Source: Podocnemis expansa
Taxonomy: Eukaryota; Chordata; Testudines; Podocnemididae
DNA: 64,000 nucleotides
Assembly: GCA_007922195.1 (NCBI GenBank)
Contig: ML681971.1
Span: 15,558,753 to 15,622,752 of the forward strand
Reading direction: 5' to 3'
Part shown: one piece after another, positions 45,930 through 58,990 of the stretch
How positions within the stretch are numbered: position 1 is the first letter of the stretch
How the letters are laid out: every line of letters starts with the position of its first letter
The notes under the pieces: generated by a model
Databases searched by the model: none
Told to the model about the DNA's origin: nothing
The model's input: the letters and a program-made list of their open reading frames with translations, nothing else
Program-made: the position numbers and the translations under genes

Positions 45930-46562
45930 ATCTCAGTGTGGACAGAAGAACAAATGGATATAAACTGTCCATCAGGAAGTTTAGACTTCAAATTAAATGC
46001 AAGTTTCTAACCATTGGGGAAATAAATTTCTGGAATAGCCTTCTGGAGGATAAGGGGGGCAAAAAAACCTAGCTGGCTTCAAAACTGAGCTTGATAAGTT
46101 TGTGGAGGTTATGATATGATGGGACAGGCTACTTTGGCAGTTGGCCAGACTTTGACTACCGGTAGTAGAAATGCCAACAGCCTATGATGGATGTTAGATG
46201 GAGCGGGCTCTGAAGTTATTACAGAGAATTCTCTTTGGGTGTCTGGTTAGTGAGTCTTGCCTATATGTTCAGAATTTAACTGATTGCCAGATTTGGCATT
46301 GGGAAGAAATTTTCCCCTAGGGGAGTTTGACACAGGCTCTGGGGGCTTTTTTTCTTCCTCTGTAGCAAGGGGCACAGCTCACTTGCTGTTGGATTCTCTG
46401 TACCTTCAAGTCTTTAAACCATGATATGAGGACTACAATAACTCAGTCATAGGTTAGAGGTTTATTCCAGGAGTGGGTGGATGAGGGTCTGTGGCCTGCC
46501 TTGTGGAGGAGGTCAGACTAGATGATCATATTGGTCCCTTCTGACCTTAGAGTCTATGCGTC
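45930..46562 (+). mobile_element. CR1 LINE 3' part, sense orientation
   Basis: Starts with the end of an ORF2-like region (AGTTTAGACTTCAAATTAAA, TTTCTGGAATAGCC). It continues through a long CR1 3' UTR with GATTGCCAGATTTGGCATTG and GAAATTTTCCCC, and ends with GGAGGTCAGACTAGATGATC and TGGTCCCTTCTGACCTTAGA. The long UTR and 'TTCTGACCTT' end mark a different subfamily from the copy at 37381. Confidence 0.85.
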
Positions 46563-47589
46563 TCTTAGTCACAATTTCTTTTGTGCTGAGAAGATAAACA
46601 AGGCCAGAACACAAATAAATTAGAATAGCTTCCTGACAGCAATCATTGTTATAGCCAGCATGTTGTTATGAAGGTTTAAGATCTGTTAGGAGGAACGCTG
46701 TAGATATTCCACAGTGTCCTGGTGCTTGAGCTAAGCCTTGTATGGGTGGATGTTACCTGCTCCTGCAGCAGTTTGTTCAGTTGCCTTCTCAGTATGATGG
46801 CCTCTCTGAGTTAAAGGATTTTATTGGTGAGTGGAATAATCTGCTTGCAGGCACAGCATTGGGAAACTGAAACACTTTCTTTATTACCTGTGAAATTCAT
46901 GTTGGCTGAGCAGGGCGGAAAGCCCAGAGGAATGCTGTGTTTTGATTCAGATTGCTCTGGATGAGTCTCATAGCCTCTGGCAGGGTCTGAAAAGTTATGA
47001 GCTGTTTCTGTCTGGGACAGTAGAAGCAGACTTTTCTTTGCAAATATCAGTTTTGAGTTTTCCTTTCATTTCCTCATATACAAAATATCTCATTTCTAAT
47101 TGAATAATTCATACTGAAGAGCTGCCCCTTTCCTCAAGACTCATTACCTTTTTTAATGCTTAATCCTTCTGAGTTTTTTTGGTATGTTTTAGTGACCATC
47201 ATGTCCAAGCCCAGGGTACATAGTAGGAATGCACTTTAAATTCTGCTTCTGAGAGGAGAAGGGAGATCTCCTCCTTAACCCACTTTCATGAAGTTCATGT
47301 TCTTCATTAATGGTGTAGGAAGAACTCCTCAGTTATGTTTCAAATTTCTTTAACCACTGTTCCAGCCCCAATCTGTCTTTCCACTGCCCCAGTCAGGTGA
47401 GAAGCAATATCAGCCATTCCTCGTGCTCTCAAAGAGGGTAAGCACAATAGTTATCCAAAGTCAATGGGAAACTTTCGATGCAAACCTAGAAACATCAGGG
47501 CATAAATAGTGCACAGATTCTCCCATGTTTCTCAGACACAAGATGTCTCCTCTTTGAGGCACTGTAGCTTAAAATGAGCTGATCCTCAG

Positions 47590-48130
47590 TCTGATCTTTT
47601 CTTAGTGCAGTTAGATGGCCTATCAGTGCTGTGCTGTGGGCCTCCAGTGCATGGGGGCAAATGATTGTATTTGCAGGACCCCTCAATGTTTGTGGCAGCT
47701 GCATTGCCCCACAGGAGGAGGGGAGTAGGTGTGCCCATTTTCTCACTCACTCCCTCCCCCAACATGGTCAGGATGGCAGGTGCAGCTGGGAGCAGGAGGG
47801 ACAGAGGCAGATGCCCTTGGGCTGCCTGGTGGCTGCCCTGTAGCTCTGCTGTTGGTTTGGCTGCCTGATCCCTGCGTGGCTGTGGTCCTTGTGGCTTCCT
47901 GGTATTGAGCTCAGTGTGGGGACTGAGGGGCCAGAAGGATACTTGTTTCCCCCATAGCTGCCACCAGGCCTGAGCTAAGGTTGGCACAGCCTCTGAAGGT
48001 GTCAAAGGCTGGCAGCCCCTGACTTCCTGTGATGCTGGAGGCAGCTCCTCTGAGGAGGGTCCAATAAGCACCTTCCCCCCAGGCCAGCAACTGGGGTTAG
48101 AGTCCCTTCCCACCCCCTAGCCCTTTCAGT
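47590..48130. repeat. GC-rich unclassified segment
   Basis: Composition shifts to GC-rich with GGGCCTCCAGTGCATGGGGG, GACCCCTCAATG and many CTGCC/GGCAG words. Two strands carry 70-175-codon frames that look like composition artefacts. The sharp edges suggest an inserted repeat. I cannot name it. Confidence 0.4.
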
Positions 48131-51100
48131 CCACCACTGTGGCCTAGTTATTCAAGCATATGTACTCCTCTGCTTTTCATTACCCATGAAAAGCATTTGA
48201 TGCCAAGTGGCGGGGGGGGGGAAGCAACAAGCATTTTCCAGAGACTTTTGTGAAATATTTGGAAGTCTTTAGAATATATCACATGCACACACACATTCCA
48301 CAAGACCAGGATAACACTTTCAAAAGTTTTATATATTCCAGCATGAAACCAGAGCAGTTGTTAGCCTGCTTTAAATAAGCCATAATGTCCTGGCCTCAAA
48401 GTTGCATAGTTAGCAAATCCCTACTCTGTCTATGAGCACAAGTTTTGACCAGGTTATTGGGAAAGGGAGCATGATCAGTTTCCCCATGCTCCTTCTATGG
48501 ACACATCTTCTGATTTCAACCCAGTTTAAATTTTTAAGAGTGGTAAATGAGAAGATCTTTATAATGAGGTGATATGTTGATTTGGGTTTGAGAAATTATC
48601 TGGCTATGTAGTTCCAGGCTCCTTGAATCCTGCATCACTGCTTATTCTTCAAATGATTTCCATAAGTGCGCAACCACACAGCTGCCAGAATGGCAGCAAG
48701 TTGAAACTGTTATGCATATCTATGGCAGGAAGTTATGGAAATTGATCATAAAGCTATATGTTGCTACCTTCCATATTGATGTCTGCAAATGCTATGACAC
48801 AGCTGGGAATTATAAAATACCACAGCTGAAAATATAATGGTGCCAATGTCTTGTATGGAACATCTATGCATTTTGGAAGCCCTTGTTAAAGATTCATGGT
48901 CCCGTAGAAGAAAGAGACAGTGGCTTTGTAGCTGAATCATACAGAGTTTTGACCACTTACTCAGAAAATGCTACCCAGAACAGGCAGATATCTTGATGTG
49001 ACTTGCAGTGTTCAGCAATGGAATAAAGTAAGCATTAGATGAGTGAAACATATTTGCAAAACAAGTTTACTCTACAGGAAATGGGCACATTTCCCCACTT
49101 TATTAGAGATGTGAAAAAGAGGCAGTTTCAACCCTCCCAAACTTGCACACTCTGTGACTTTTTACTTCAGAAATGGGCTCAATTTTTCAATCAAAATTAG
49201 GGAAAAGTGGCTTTGAAATTAATGTTAACTAAATTAATGTTCATTTTAAACCTCACCCTCATTAAAATATCTGTCATCTAATTATAGGAAACAACAAGGC
49301 ACTTGAGTGCTGAATTTCACAGACTAATATTCACCACTGTTGTGTCACATTCATAGTTTTGCGCACTGGTTACTTTATCTAAAAAAGGCAAGTATGCATT
49401 ATGATTGAAATTCAGCCCTGTGCAGAGCCCCAACATACCCCTGTGTCATTTAAATTACATTTTAGCCTTTATTTGAGAGCTTAAGTGATGCATGATCTTT
49501 ATGCTTGGACAAGGGAGAATTTCACCAAAGGGAATTAGGCTACAAACGACTCATGGATTAATTTCCTCTCTGCTTCCTGCAATGGCTTTCAGGGAAGTTT
49601 TCCTTTTATTAGGTTTCTTTCTTTCCTACCCTCTTTGTTCCTATCTTTAATTTGCTCTGTAGGTGCTAAGATGAGCTTCGTACTTTGCTCTGAACACAGG
49701 AAGAAGGTAGATATTCTAGTTTCCTTTGATCATCAGTTCCAGAGTCTAGAAGCTATAGCCAAGAAAACTCTGTCTCATGTTCCCATTGGTTTCACACTTC
49801 AGGTTCAGGCTCATGAGGAGAGCAGCCATCAGTGGAGATCACTGTTGCACAGAACAAGGAGCACACATTCTGTGATATCTTGAGCTGGTTTCTATTTGGT
49901 GCCTGTAAGATTAATTCTAAGACTTTGAATGTGATCCAGTATTCTATGGGAGCACCAGCTTATCAGAGAGAGCACCACAGTGAAATGCCCTCAGGGGTGG
50001 TTTGATGAGGAAGGCAGGCTGTTGCATTCTGCATTAAGTGAACTCTTTTTTTAACAAGGGTGTGCTTGTACCAACAGTCCGTGAGTTGAAGTTAGCCAAC
50101 CTGGAGATCATAGAAGTATAGATCATTGCCAGTAGGTCCGTACCTTATTAGATGGAGCATAGTCTATCTGTAGGTGGCAGAAAGAATTTGTTTGAGCAGT
50201 TTCTATCTGGGCACAAAGAAGCGGTGCAGAGCCCTGGAGGACCTGGAGATTGCAGGCTAAATTGACAGTCTGAGATCTTCAGAAATACTATGGTTGATGG
50301 AACAGTTCATGGCTAGTAGCAAAAAGTGGATTACCTGGAGTAACATCTATGCTACTAATTAAGCAGGTCATGTTTAGTTTGTAAAATGTTCATGGCAAGT
50401 CCTGTCTTTCACTGAGTTTGGACAATACCTAGCACTCCAATAGAACTCCAACCAGAGTTGGTTCTGACAGTCACTTCTGTAGTAATGATGCTCATTCTTT
50501 TTGGCACTATCTATATACAGCCAACCTCATCTAAATTACCTTTGTGTTGACTAGAGCCTAATCTATATTTCCAGCAAAATTTGGCAGCAGTCATAGGCAT
50601 TATACAAGATAATGTAGAGTAGCTTGCATAATTCCCATAGATTTTGTAACTTCCATTTAGTGCACTGTCTTCACTGAGTTGCACCAACAAGAAATGCATA
50701 CCTGTTGATGCAGCCCCAGGGCCGACTCCACCATACGACCAGAAAGAGACATGGCTTGAGGTAACAGTTCCTAGGTGCGTTGTCGCTAGCCCTCCTGAAA
50801 ATCAGGATGGCTCCCACCTATTTAATTCTTTCCTAGCAATGCAGGCACTGTTAGTCAGCCTGCAGCTTATGTCATGTAGGCAGAGGGCACTTTAAATCCT
50901 TCTGGAGGCAGACACTGCAGATTTAAAGGGATGCATACCTTTACAATGACTCACAGTCCAGGAGGGATAACAATAGGTATGGGCATGGTGGTGGACACTA
51001 GCCATTGGATACTGCAGGAAGCTCTAGTTCCAGGTGGTGTGGCCAGGAGTTGCAGGAAGCTCAAACATTTTCCACCCCCCTCAAACTCAAACAGCCTGGC

Positions 51101-51344
51101 TGGGGCTCTCTCCTCTCTCTCATCTTCCCCTGTAGCGAGCCCAAGCAGCAGTGTTCCTTGAGGAACTAGGAGGAGCCTGGGGTGAGAGCCACGTGTTTCT
51201 TGAAGTGGCACCCAGGACAGTGAATTCAGTGGGGTTCTTGGGATTGTTGTTTCAGGGCCAACGCAGCGGGGAAACTAGGAGAACAGGGAAAGCAAGGGGC
51301 ACAGGGTTTTTAGGAGTTTGTTTCCCCCCTCTTCAAAGCATCTG

Positions 51345-51440
51345 ATAAAGTGGGATTTTCTCCCAGGAAAGCTCATGCAATAAATAAATTAATTAGTCTT
51401 TAAGTGCCACAAGACTCCATGTTTCTTTTTCAGCTTCTGG
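51345..51440 (+). repeat. Fold-back family copy, single arm
   Basis: TCTGATAAAGTGGGATTTTC, TCCCAGGAAAGCTCATGC, AATTAGTCTTTAAGTGCCAC and AAGACTCC follow exactly the right arm of the palindrome at 52350-52471. The mirror arm is missing. Confidence 0.75.
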
Positions 51441-51719
51441 CAGTCACTTCTATGCAGATAAGGTTGGATCTGAGCACAGTTATCTAGCCAGTGCAATGAA
51501 GAGGGAGGACACAGACTTTTGGGCTGATGACAGCAGTCTCTTTTCCCTTCCAGTGTCATCTAGTTTCATTTGGTGGCCATTGGGGGGTGCGTGGGGCAGG
51601 GGGGAGAGAATACCAGGGCTTCCTTACAATAATATGATCTGGTTTGAAACCAATGACATGTCTCTAGGTTAAAAAGAAATAAAAAAGTTAAACTATACAC
51701 AGAAGGACAGCATTTCCTA

Positions 51720-51905
51720 GAGCCCTGGGCTTGGCACTTGGGAGACCAAAGGGGTCTTTCTGGCTCCACCCCAACTTGCTTGGGAAAGTCACTTTTCCTT
51801 CCTGTGACTCAGTTTCCTCACCTGCAAAATAAAAATGGTGATGAGGCTTACCTCCCTTTGAAAAGTGCTTTGAGATCTACAGCTGAAAACTGCTAAATAG
51901 ACACT
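51720..51905 (+). repeat. MIR/CORE-SINE-like element
   Basis: GCTTGGGAAAGTCACTTTTC, TGTGACTCAGTTTCCTCACC, then TGCAAAATAAAAATGG, and GAAAAGTGCTTTGAGATCTA follow the full MIR-like order, including the 3' 'AAGTGCTTTGAGATCTAC' tail typical of sauropsid copies. Confidence 0.8.
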
Positions 51906-52209
51906 GAAATAATCCCTCATTCCTGTTAGATTTAGCCCTTATAGCATTCTTCATCTCAATCCCCTTTGCAAAAGGAGGCTGAGGAGGGCTCCCCTAACGC
52001 AGCCCAAGCAGTGTGGCTGGGGTCTCTCCCCTCTTCTCCCCTTCCCCAAAGCCCAGATGGCATCACAATGGGGAGGCCTGAGAATGGCTGTACCACTCCC
52101 CCACAATACTAGCAGGAAGATCGCTTCAGGGGACAAGGCAATAGGCCATATTTATTTGTAAATGTAAAAAGAAAAAAACCCACTAAAACCGACACAGACA
52201 ACTGCATAA

Positions 52210-52471
52210 CAGCCAGGTTAGTCTAGTTCAATAAAAACAAACAAGGAGTCCTGTGGCATTTTTATAGCCTAACACATTTATGCATCAAACAAATTTTGTG
52301 GGAGAAAAATCCCACTTCGTCAGATGCTTTGACGATGGGGAAATTACAGAATCTGACGAAGTGGGATTTTCTCCCACGAAAGCTCATGCAGAAAATAAAT
52401 GTTAGTCTTTAAGTGCCACACAACTCCTTGGTTTTTTTTTTTTTTTTCCGCTGGACTAGACTAACACGGCT
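52210..52471. repeat. Long palindromic fold-back repeat
   Basis: The arms at about 52210-52326 and 52350-52471 are inverted copies of one another, with a spacer of about 23 bases. Paired words include GTTAGTCTAGTTC / GGACTAGACTAAC, AAGGAGTCCTGTGGCA / TGCCACACAACTCCTT, and GGAGAAAAATCCCACTTCGTCAGA / TCTGACGAAGTGGGATTTTCTCC in part. A 17-base T run sits in the right arm where the left has an A-rich stretch. There is no coding capacity. This is a common turtle/crocodilian repeat wording. The class is not certain (a Penelope-like origin with inverted termini is one possibility). Confidence 0.85.
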
Positions 52472-53069
52472 TCCCTTTTGGAACTTTGGTGGGAGAGAGC
52501 TCTGTTTCCCTCTCACTGACCCCCTGAGCCATGCTAAACATGCTACATGTCTGTGCACAAGCAAGACATTGTAGGAAACATGGTATCATACTAATCATGT
52601 AGAATAGTTTAGGAGTATCCATTAAAGAAACATAGCATGGTGTAATTGGCAACAAATCATACAATCAGTGTACAAGTGGACAGGAAAATCATGATATAGA
52701 TCATAACCCAGGATGCACAGATGTGCATCCAGTGACAGCAGAGTACTGCACAAATGGAAAGACAGACAGCCCTTGTTCCAGAGAACTTACAGGCTAACCA
52801 GGGAAGGTATAGAGAAAGGAAATGATGTGTCACAAGTCTCATAGGCGGTGAAAGACAGAGCTTTTCTGGAGCACAGGATGTGTCCTGGATTTTTAAGATC
52901 TCGTCTGAAAGATTACTGCACAGTAAATTGCTTAGAATTCCACCTGGCTACCTCACAGGGATAGCAAGCCAAGGTGATCCTGCTACAGTTCAAACCTGCA
53001 GGAGTCAAACCTGATGTTTAGATCCCTAAACCCTTCCTTCCTGAAGACAAATGCCAAAGAGGTTGTCGA

Positions 53070-53125
53070 GAGTCATGTGGCACATTAGTCTTTAAAAGTG
53101 CCACAAAACTCTGCTTGTTTTGCTG
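53070..53125. repeat. Fold-back family remnant
   Basis: GTGGCACATTAGTCTTTAAA followed by AGTGCCACAAAACTCTGC keeps the outer words of the family and is itself a small inverted repeat (GTGGCAC … GTGCCAC). Confidence 0.55.
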
Positions 53126-53159
53126 TTCTTTGCTCTGTGGCCTTTGGGAAATTAAGTGC

Positions 53160-53260
53160 ATCAGGTAAGTTTTCAAAAGCAGACACTGATTCTTTCCCCC
53201 CACCACTTCCCCACATTACCTCAGTTTTTGGATGTTAACTTGAGACACCTAGGGGCTAAG
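53160..53260. repeat. GAAAATCTGG-type ancient repeat fragment
   Basis: TTTTCAAAAGCAGACACTGATTC, then TTTTTGGATGTTAACTTGAG and ACACCTAGGGGCT match the body of the repeat group nested at 9161. Confidence 0.4.
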
Positions 53261-53429
53261 AGAGAGCAACATTTTAGTAAGTTTGTACATGATAAAAGTT
53301 ACTTGCTAATTAAATTTAAATTCATCAGTATTATTTTATTTTCATATTTAGATTAAAGGAATGAATTAATCTTGCTATTTGAATTTTAGGATGTAAATGC
53401 ACTTTGGAAAACCTTTTTCAAGTGACATG

Positions 53430-53595
53430 AATGGGATGGGGGCGCCACAGCCCCTTGAGCCAGCCCTGTGCAGCGCTATGCATTTTGGGAGTTGGTTTTG
53501 TTAAACTGACTTCTGGACTGATTGGGCGGTCCTTCACGTCCATTCAGTCAATCTGACGGTGGTGAATTTTGCACCATAAGTGTAGACAGACCCTC
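53430..53595 (-). mobile_element. Harbinger-like MITE, partial
   Basis: Read on the minus strand it starts GGGTCTGTCTACACTTATGG and continues TGCAAAATTCACCACCGTCA, then GATTGACTGAATGGACG and CAATCAGTCCAGAAGTC. This follows the copy at 60340 (GTCAGATTGACC, GAACTGATTGGG). The other end is not identified. Confidence 0.55.
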
Positions 53596-53827
53596 AGGGA
53601 AGGTGCTTGAGTTTTACACATTTCTTAAATTCAGCATTAATGTTATCCTACAAATTGGCCTTAAAATAGGAAATGTCACCCATTTTATTTTTACTCTTTG
53701 GCTCTCCTCCTGTAATGGCCTTTTCCTACCTAGGACCATGTGATTAATGGGGTGGTGGGAGCAGAAACAAAAGTAAGTCTAAACAAACTAAAATACTAGG
53801 TGCAAATGAAGAAAAGTAGGACTGCTG

Positions 53828-53955
53828 TCCTTTGATTATATGCTGTTTGAGGCAGGGGCTGTCTTTCTGCTCTGTTTGTACAGTGCCTAACACAAGGGAC
53901 TGCTGGTCCATGACTAGGGCTCCTAGGCACTATGGAACAGCTAATAAAAGTATCA
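53828..53955 (+). repeat. MIR/CORE-SINE-like 3' tail
   Basis: TTTGAGGCAGGGGCTGTCTTT, TCTGTTTGTACAGTGCCTAA, and CATGACTAGGGCTCCTAGGC form the L2-like 3' tail found on sauropsid CORE-SINEs. The tRNA head and core are missing. Confidence 0.7.
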
Positions 53956-54828
53956 CATTCTTAAGTAAAATGAAGACCAGTCAGAGGTTGTGTCACCCCT
54001 TGCACTCTAACCCTGAGTAATGATACCTTACATGATGCATCAGATACGGTTTATGACATTAACAAATGGGAGTACAGTAAACTGGCCAGGTCAGCAGAGC
54101 CTCTGTACCAGCTAGGAGGGAGCCCTTTGATCTCCGGTAGTAGGAGGCTCTTAGGTTACATAGGACATTTAGGATCTAGTTAAGTGCTCCATGCTGGCAG
54201 ACTGCTGAACCTCACAGAACCCATTTGAACTTCTCACAAGAACAGGGATTCAAATATTTACACACCAGAGTGCTAGCCACTTATGAGGACACCTAGGTGT
54301 GTGTACAGGCAAAAAGTAACCATCTGATTTGGGTTTTCTATATAAACAATCATATTTCAAAGTTGTCAGGCATTGCTGAGATGAAACATGAATGGGTTCT
54401 AACTCACAACACAAAAATTAACTCCCTACTTCAGTTTTCAATGGCTGAAAAGAGGCAGCAGATGTCTAAGGAAGTAGGAATCAAGAAGAAAATGATGCAG
54501 TAACTTTCCCATCTTCAGTTCACTCGTTTAACCAGTGTCAGTTTCTCAGGGAAGACTCAATTTTAAGTATTCTTAATCTGTGAACCTTTGGTGCAGGTCG
54601 TCCAGAATCTGAATCATCTGTTGTAAATCACTGCTCTCCTTTGGCACATACCTGATTTGGCTGTCATTTCCATAATTAATTTATAGCATCAATAATCTTG
54701 AGATAAGCCATGTATAGATTTGTGCAGGCCATATGCGAATACATATAAAAATCTTGGTTTGTTAACATATTTAAAGTACTTGGGAAACATCTTTGTAGTA
54801 GCAAAGGGGTAGCTATGTTGGTCTCATT

Positions 54829-55018
54829 CTGCAAAACAAAAAAGGAGTCTGGCAGCATGTTTAAAGACTAACACATTTATCACATGAGCTTTAGTGGGAG
54901 AAAATCCCACTTCATCCCACCTTCAAACATCTGATGAAGTGGGATTTTCTCTCACTAAAGTTCATGTGATAAATAAATTTCTTAGTCTTTAAAAGTGCCA
55001 CAGAACTCCTTGTTTGTC
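54829..55018. repeat. Long palindromic fold-back repeat
   Basis: The left arm (about 54829-54914; AAAGGAGTCTGGCAGC … GAGAAAATCCCACTTCAT) is mirrored by the right arm (about 54932-55018; ATGAAGTGGGATTTTCTC … GCCACAGAACTCCTTGTTT). The arms are about 85 bases with a spacer of about 17 bases. It is the same family and design as the palindrome at 52210, 2.5 kb away. Confidence 0.85.
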
Positions 55019-57184
55019 TTCCTAGCAGAGCAGTTTAGGGTGATTGTCAAATTAAACAATAAAAAGCTTTAGCATTTAATGGTTGGTTACGGCTTAGAGG
55101 CTGGTTTCTGCTCGAGAACATAGAAGAGAACATTAATCATTGGTACAAATGTATCATTTCACTTGACTCTATGGGTTATTGGTAGTACTGTGTCCAACAA
55201 TATCGTGGGGAGGCAGTTCCTTTTAGAATATTTTCCATTCACTGAAATGACAGAAATTATAGCTATAGGCATATTGCTTTTTCACTGCTTAGTCCTTTTT
55301 GCTATCATTTACAATGGTGCAGAGTACATCCACATGGATTTACCTTTGCTTTGATGTAAACGACTATACAAGATGACAGACAACCACCAACCATACTCCA
55401 CAACTTTTAGCTCTGCTTTTGGGGACTGATCCCTTTCCAGTAAAACCAGCAGAAGTCTTTCTTTTCAGTTCAATGCAGGCTGGATTGTTTCCAGAATCAT
55501 GATATAGATCTTAGCATGTGAAAGTATTTTTTGCCTACATCTTGCCAGCAAAAATAGGCAAGGGGTCTAAAATATCCACTGGATGTTTGTATCAAAAGCC
55601 AGAATTCTCGTTACAAAAGTTTTGCAATGTTGTACGTGTGTATAAGAAAGAACAGTTTACCTATGCCAAAAGCGCTGGTCCTTTTATGCTTAGAATGCCT
55701 CATTGATGATGAAAGGTGCCTGGCAGTCAGTTTTTTGCCAGCTTGGTGTCTGTCTGTTCTATAAATCCATCCATCCCCATTATTGTATTATCTGTGTTTT
55801 AGACTAATATTTCTAAAATCTTTGGTCTAAAATTCCTACATCTAAAGCTGTATGTAGAAGGTTGAAAATATTGCATTCTAGAACTCAAATAACAAACGTG
55901 GAGCTGAAAAACAGGAAGGGAAGATTGCAGTTGCTGAATTTTATGTCATTTGAGTCCTACTCAGATATTATGACTCCTTACTGAAATCTCATGAGGTGAG
56001 GTTCTTTGAGAGAATTTGCTACTGAAAAAAATCTCACAAGTGATTTTTTGTTCCTCAAGAGGTTATGTTGAAATCATGATGTTAGACCTCTTCCTCTTCC
56101 TGGGTCAGAAACGATGGGATCCCTTTTGACTAATTGCACTTAGGTTGCTGAACCTCTAAAAATGGGCTCTTGATGATGGATGGAAAGCCATCTTTTGTCC
56201 ATCTGCACCAGTAATTGCAAATTTACACTTGTCTCTGTGGCAGAGTTGTGCTTATTACAGACCTTTAGATATTTAATTTGTAAACACTTAATAAAGCACA
56301 GCCTATAGTAGCTTGGCTGGTCTTATCTGTCAGCCAAATCAAAATCAATATGTCCCTGGGGTGTACGCTTTGATTGTCTGGGCTGGAGAATCTAATAGGA
56401 TTAAGTGTTTGGACCCTATCTAACATTACAGTCCACAGTCCTAGTTAGAGGAAGTTAAAGACTGGCTTGCCACTGTAGCAGGCATGATTGCTTAGGGGTC
56501 TGAAAAATCATTAAAGCTTGTCCTCTTAAACGTTGATTGTTCCCTAGTGATTTATTGACAAAACACAAAAAAGTGTTCTATACTACACTCTAATTATATG
56601 TATGAGGCTTGAAAATCTCATGGGAAATTAAATAAAATTTACAGCTTGATGGTTTTATGCTCTTGGGATAGTTACCTTCTTAATACGATCTTATAGCTAG
56701 GAATATTTATGAGGTTAAAGTCCGTGAGCTTGAGCAAAGCCCTATCCTTTGCACAGGGAGGGGTCTTTGATTTTTTCTTAGCTTAAATGATTTTAATGAC
56801 ATTCATGGTGCTTTAGAATATTACTATTAATCATTATAAGGAAATATTTGGTGTGAAGCATCAAGCATTTCTTTTCAAATACCTATTGATGGGACAGCTT
56901 TAAGGGAGGAAGAGTAAAACAGGGAAGCTGTATGCCGATTTTGATGAAGTTTGTACCTTTTTGCGCTCAACTATAAAATATCTGATAGTTCTGAGCTAAT
57001 CTCCTGCATTTCTGATCTGGCCATGTGTGTCCCAGTCAGAATCAGTGAACATGACTAATGAAGAGAGTCCTCTTCTGTCATCAAGTCTTCAAAACCCAGC
57101 CAGAATAAAGAGAGAGATGATAAAAATCATATTCCCAATATAAATGATATAGTTCTAAACGTAGGCAGACTACAAGGTTGATAT

Positions 57185-57260
57185 TTTCAAAGCTGCCTCA
57201 GGGATTCGTAATGGCATTGTTAGAGTCTAAATCCCTCAAGCAACAATGAAAATCTCTCCC
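57185..57260. repeat. GAAAATCTGG-type ancient repeat fragment
   Basis: ATTTTCAAAGCTGCCTCAGG followed by GATTCGTAATGG, then GTCTAAATCCCTC, has the wording of the dispersed family (gatttTCAAAGCTGCCTAAGGGAT type). Short and diverged. Confidence 0.35.
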
Positions 57261-58765
57261 TGAGTTTCATATGAGCAGTGTACTGAATATTGGGTTGTGG
57301 TCTCTGCCTTGGTCAAACATTTGTTTTTAAATGGTGTGCAAGGACCAGAAAACAGTTCCTTGAGAATTAAGTGTGTTCATGAAAAGATGATTTCCATGGT
57401 AATTGTAATGTTATCACACTCCCTTAGATACGAATAAAAATTCAGCACAGAATTGAGTTTATAACTGAAAGAAACATAAGGAGGGATCTTGCTCTCAGTG
57501 ACAGTGGTGCAAATCAGGCATAACTCCATTGAAATCAAACAGAATGACTGAAAGCCAAATTTCTGCAGTCAGACATCAGTCAAAAAATTCCTTTTAAGTT
57601 CATTGGAATCTTTACTCAGTAACAGCTTGGCACCTGGTATCCACAACGGGTGCAAAGTTCATGAAGTCACTAATACAGGTTCTTTAACCTGGCAGCTACA
57701 TAAGCAAATCAGTGCAGTTACGTAACAGGTACAAATAGGAGAACAGTCTTCTTATACTGACTCCCGAGAATTGGGGACAAGAAGATAGAAGAAAGCAGCG
57801 AGTGATGTACATTGTAAGTGGGATATCCCAGTCCAGCTGTTATGGTCTTGTAGAGCCTGATGTAGCTCAACAACAGGTTTGATAACCACATCTTTAATGG
57901 ACTTTTCTCCATTCCCCCCAGCACACATCAGAGACCATATTTAATTCAGTCTCTTATCCAGCCCCCCGTTGATCATGTGTGGAATTCCAGCTAACTACAC
58001 ATGATATTCTGGCTACCCATAACTAAACTTGCAACAGTTAACACTGCCATTTGCATCAGTTAATTACCTAATCATTTTGATGCATTGATGCGGTTATATC
58101 CATTGTTACTTATTGCAAAAAGAACCTAAAAATCTAAAATTTTCAGTTTATTTATGCAACTTTATGGGGTGTACTTGTTGATTTGAGGGTTTTTTTGTTG
58201 ATCCCAAAGTACATATTGCTAAATTTCATATCCCCAAGTCAAGTGGTTATGTCATTTTATGCTAACGACCAGACCCCAGCTAGGCTTCATGCTGACTTGT
58301 TAAATCTATAGCAAACATGTTTTTATTCTATTTTTTTTCCTATGTGGGGTGCAGCGTCCCTTGCAATTACTAGAAGCATTCTTAGGATTACAAGCATATA
58401 ATTCAAATCTAAGCCTGAAATATACCCTCTTAACACTCATAAACTAATCTGTAAGTACCTACTATAGGATCTCAATAAGCTTCATATTACACAGCCTGTA
58501 ATATCATCAGTGCATTTTATGGTCATCTAGTTGTATCATTATGTTTCCTAAGCATCTTAGCATTCTCATAAAATATGAATAAAAATGCAGGCATTCTAGA
58601 CAAAGATCCATAATACCCAATCAGGGGTCACAGATTAACAGTTTGCAGAATCTGGCCCTATGGTAAAATGAAGGATCTTTCTAGTCATTTTTCATCTTAA
58701 AGGGCAATTCTCCCTGCCCATTCCACCTAAGTTACCTAGGGGGAATGATGGTTTTTTTGGTTAAC

Positions 58766-58990
58766 GTACTGGACTTGGACTTGGAAGACATGCTCTCAAT
58801 TCCTGGTTCTGCCACTAACTCTGTGTTTCAGTTTCCTGTCTGTGAGAAGGAATGTCTGTCTTTTCTATTTATATTGTAAGCTCTTTGAGGCAAGAACTGT
58901 CTGTGACAATGTCTTTGTACAGCCTGCAGCACAATGGGTGCCTGCTCTTGGGTCAGGCCCTTTTGCTGTTACTGTTATTCAGATAATTAA
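58766..58990 (+). repeat. MIR/CORE-SINE-like element, internally deleted
   Basis: CTCAATTCCTGGTTCTGCCA and CTGTGTTTCAGTTTCCTGTC are the 5' half. GTAAGCTCTTTGAGGCAAGA, CTTTGTACAGCCTGCAGCAC and AATGGG are the L2-like 3' tail. The central CTGTAAAATGGGG core is largely missing. Confidence 0.75.

Noticed and set aside
47586..48113. A 175-codon minus-strand frame
   Set aside because: Sits in a GC-rich segment with other open phases. Low-complexity residue mix, no splice or start context.
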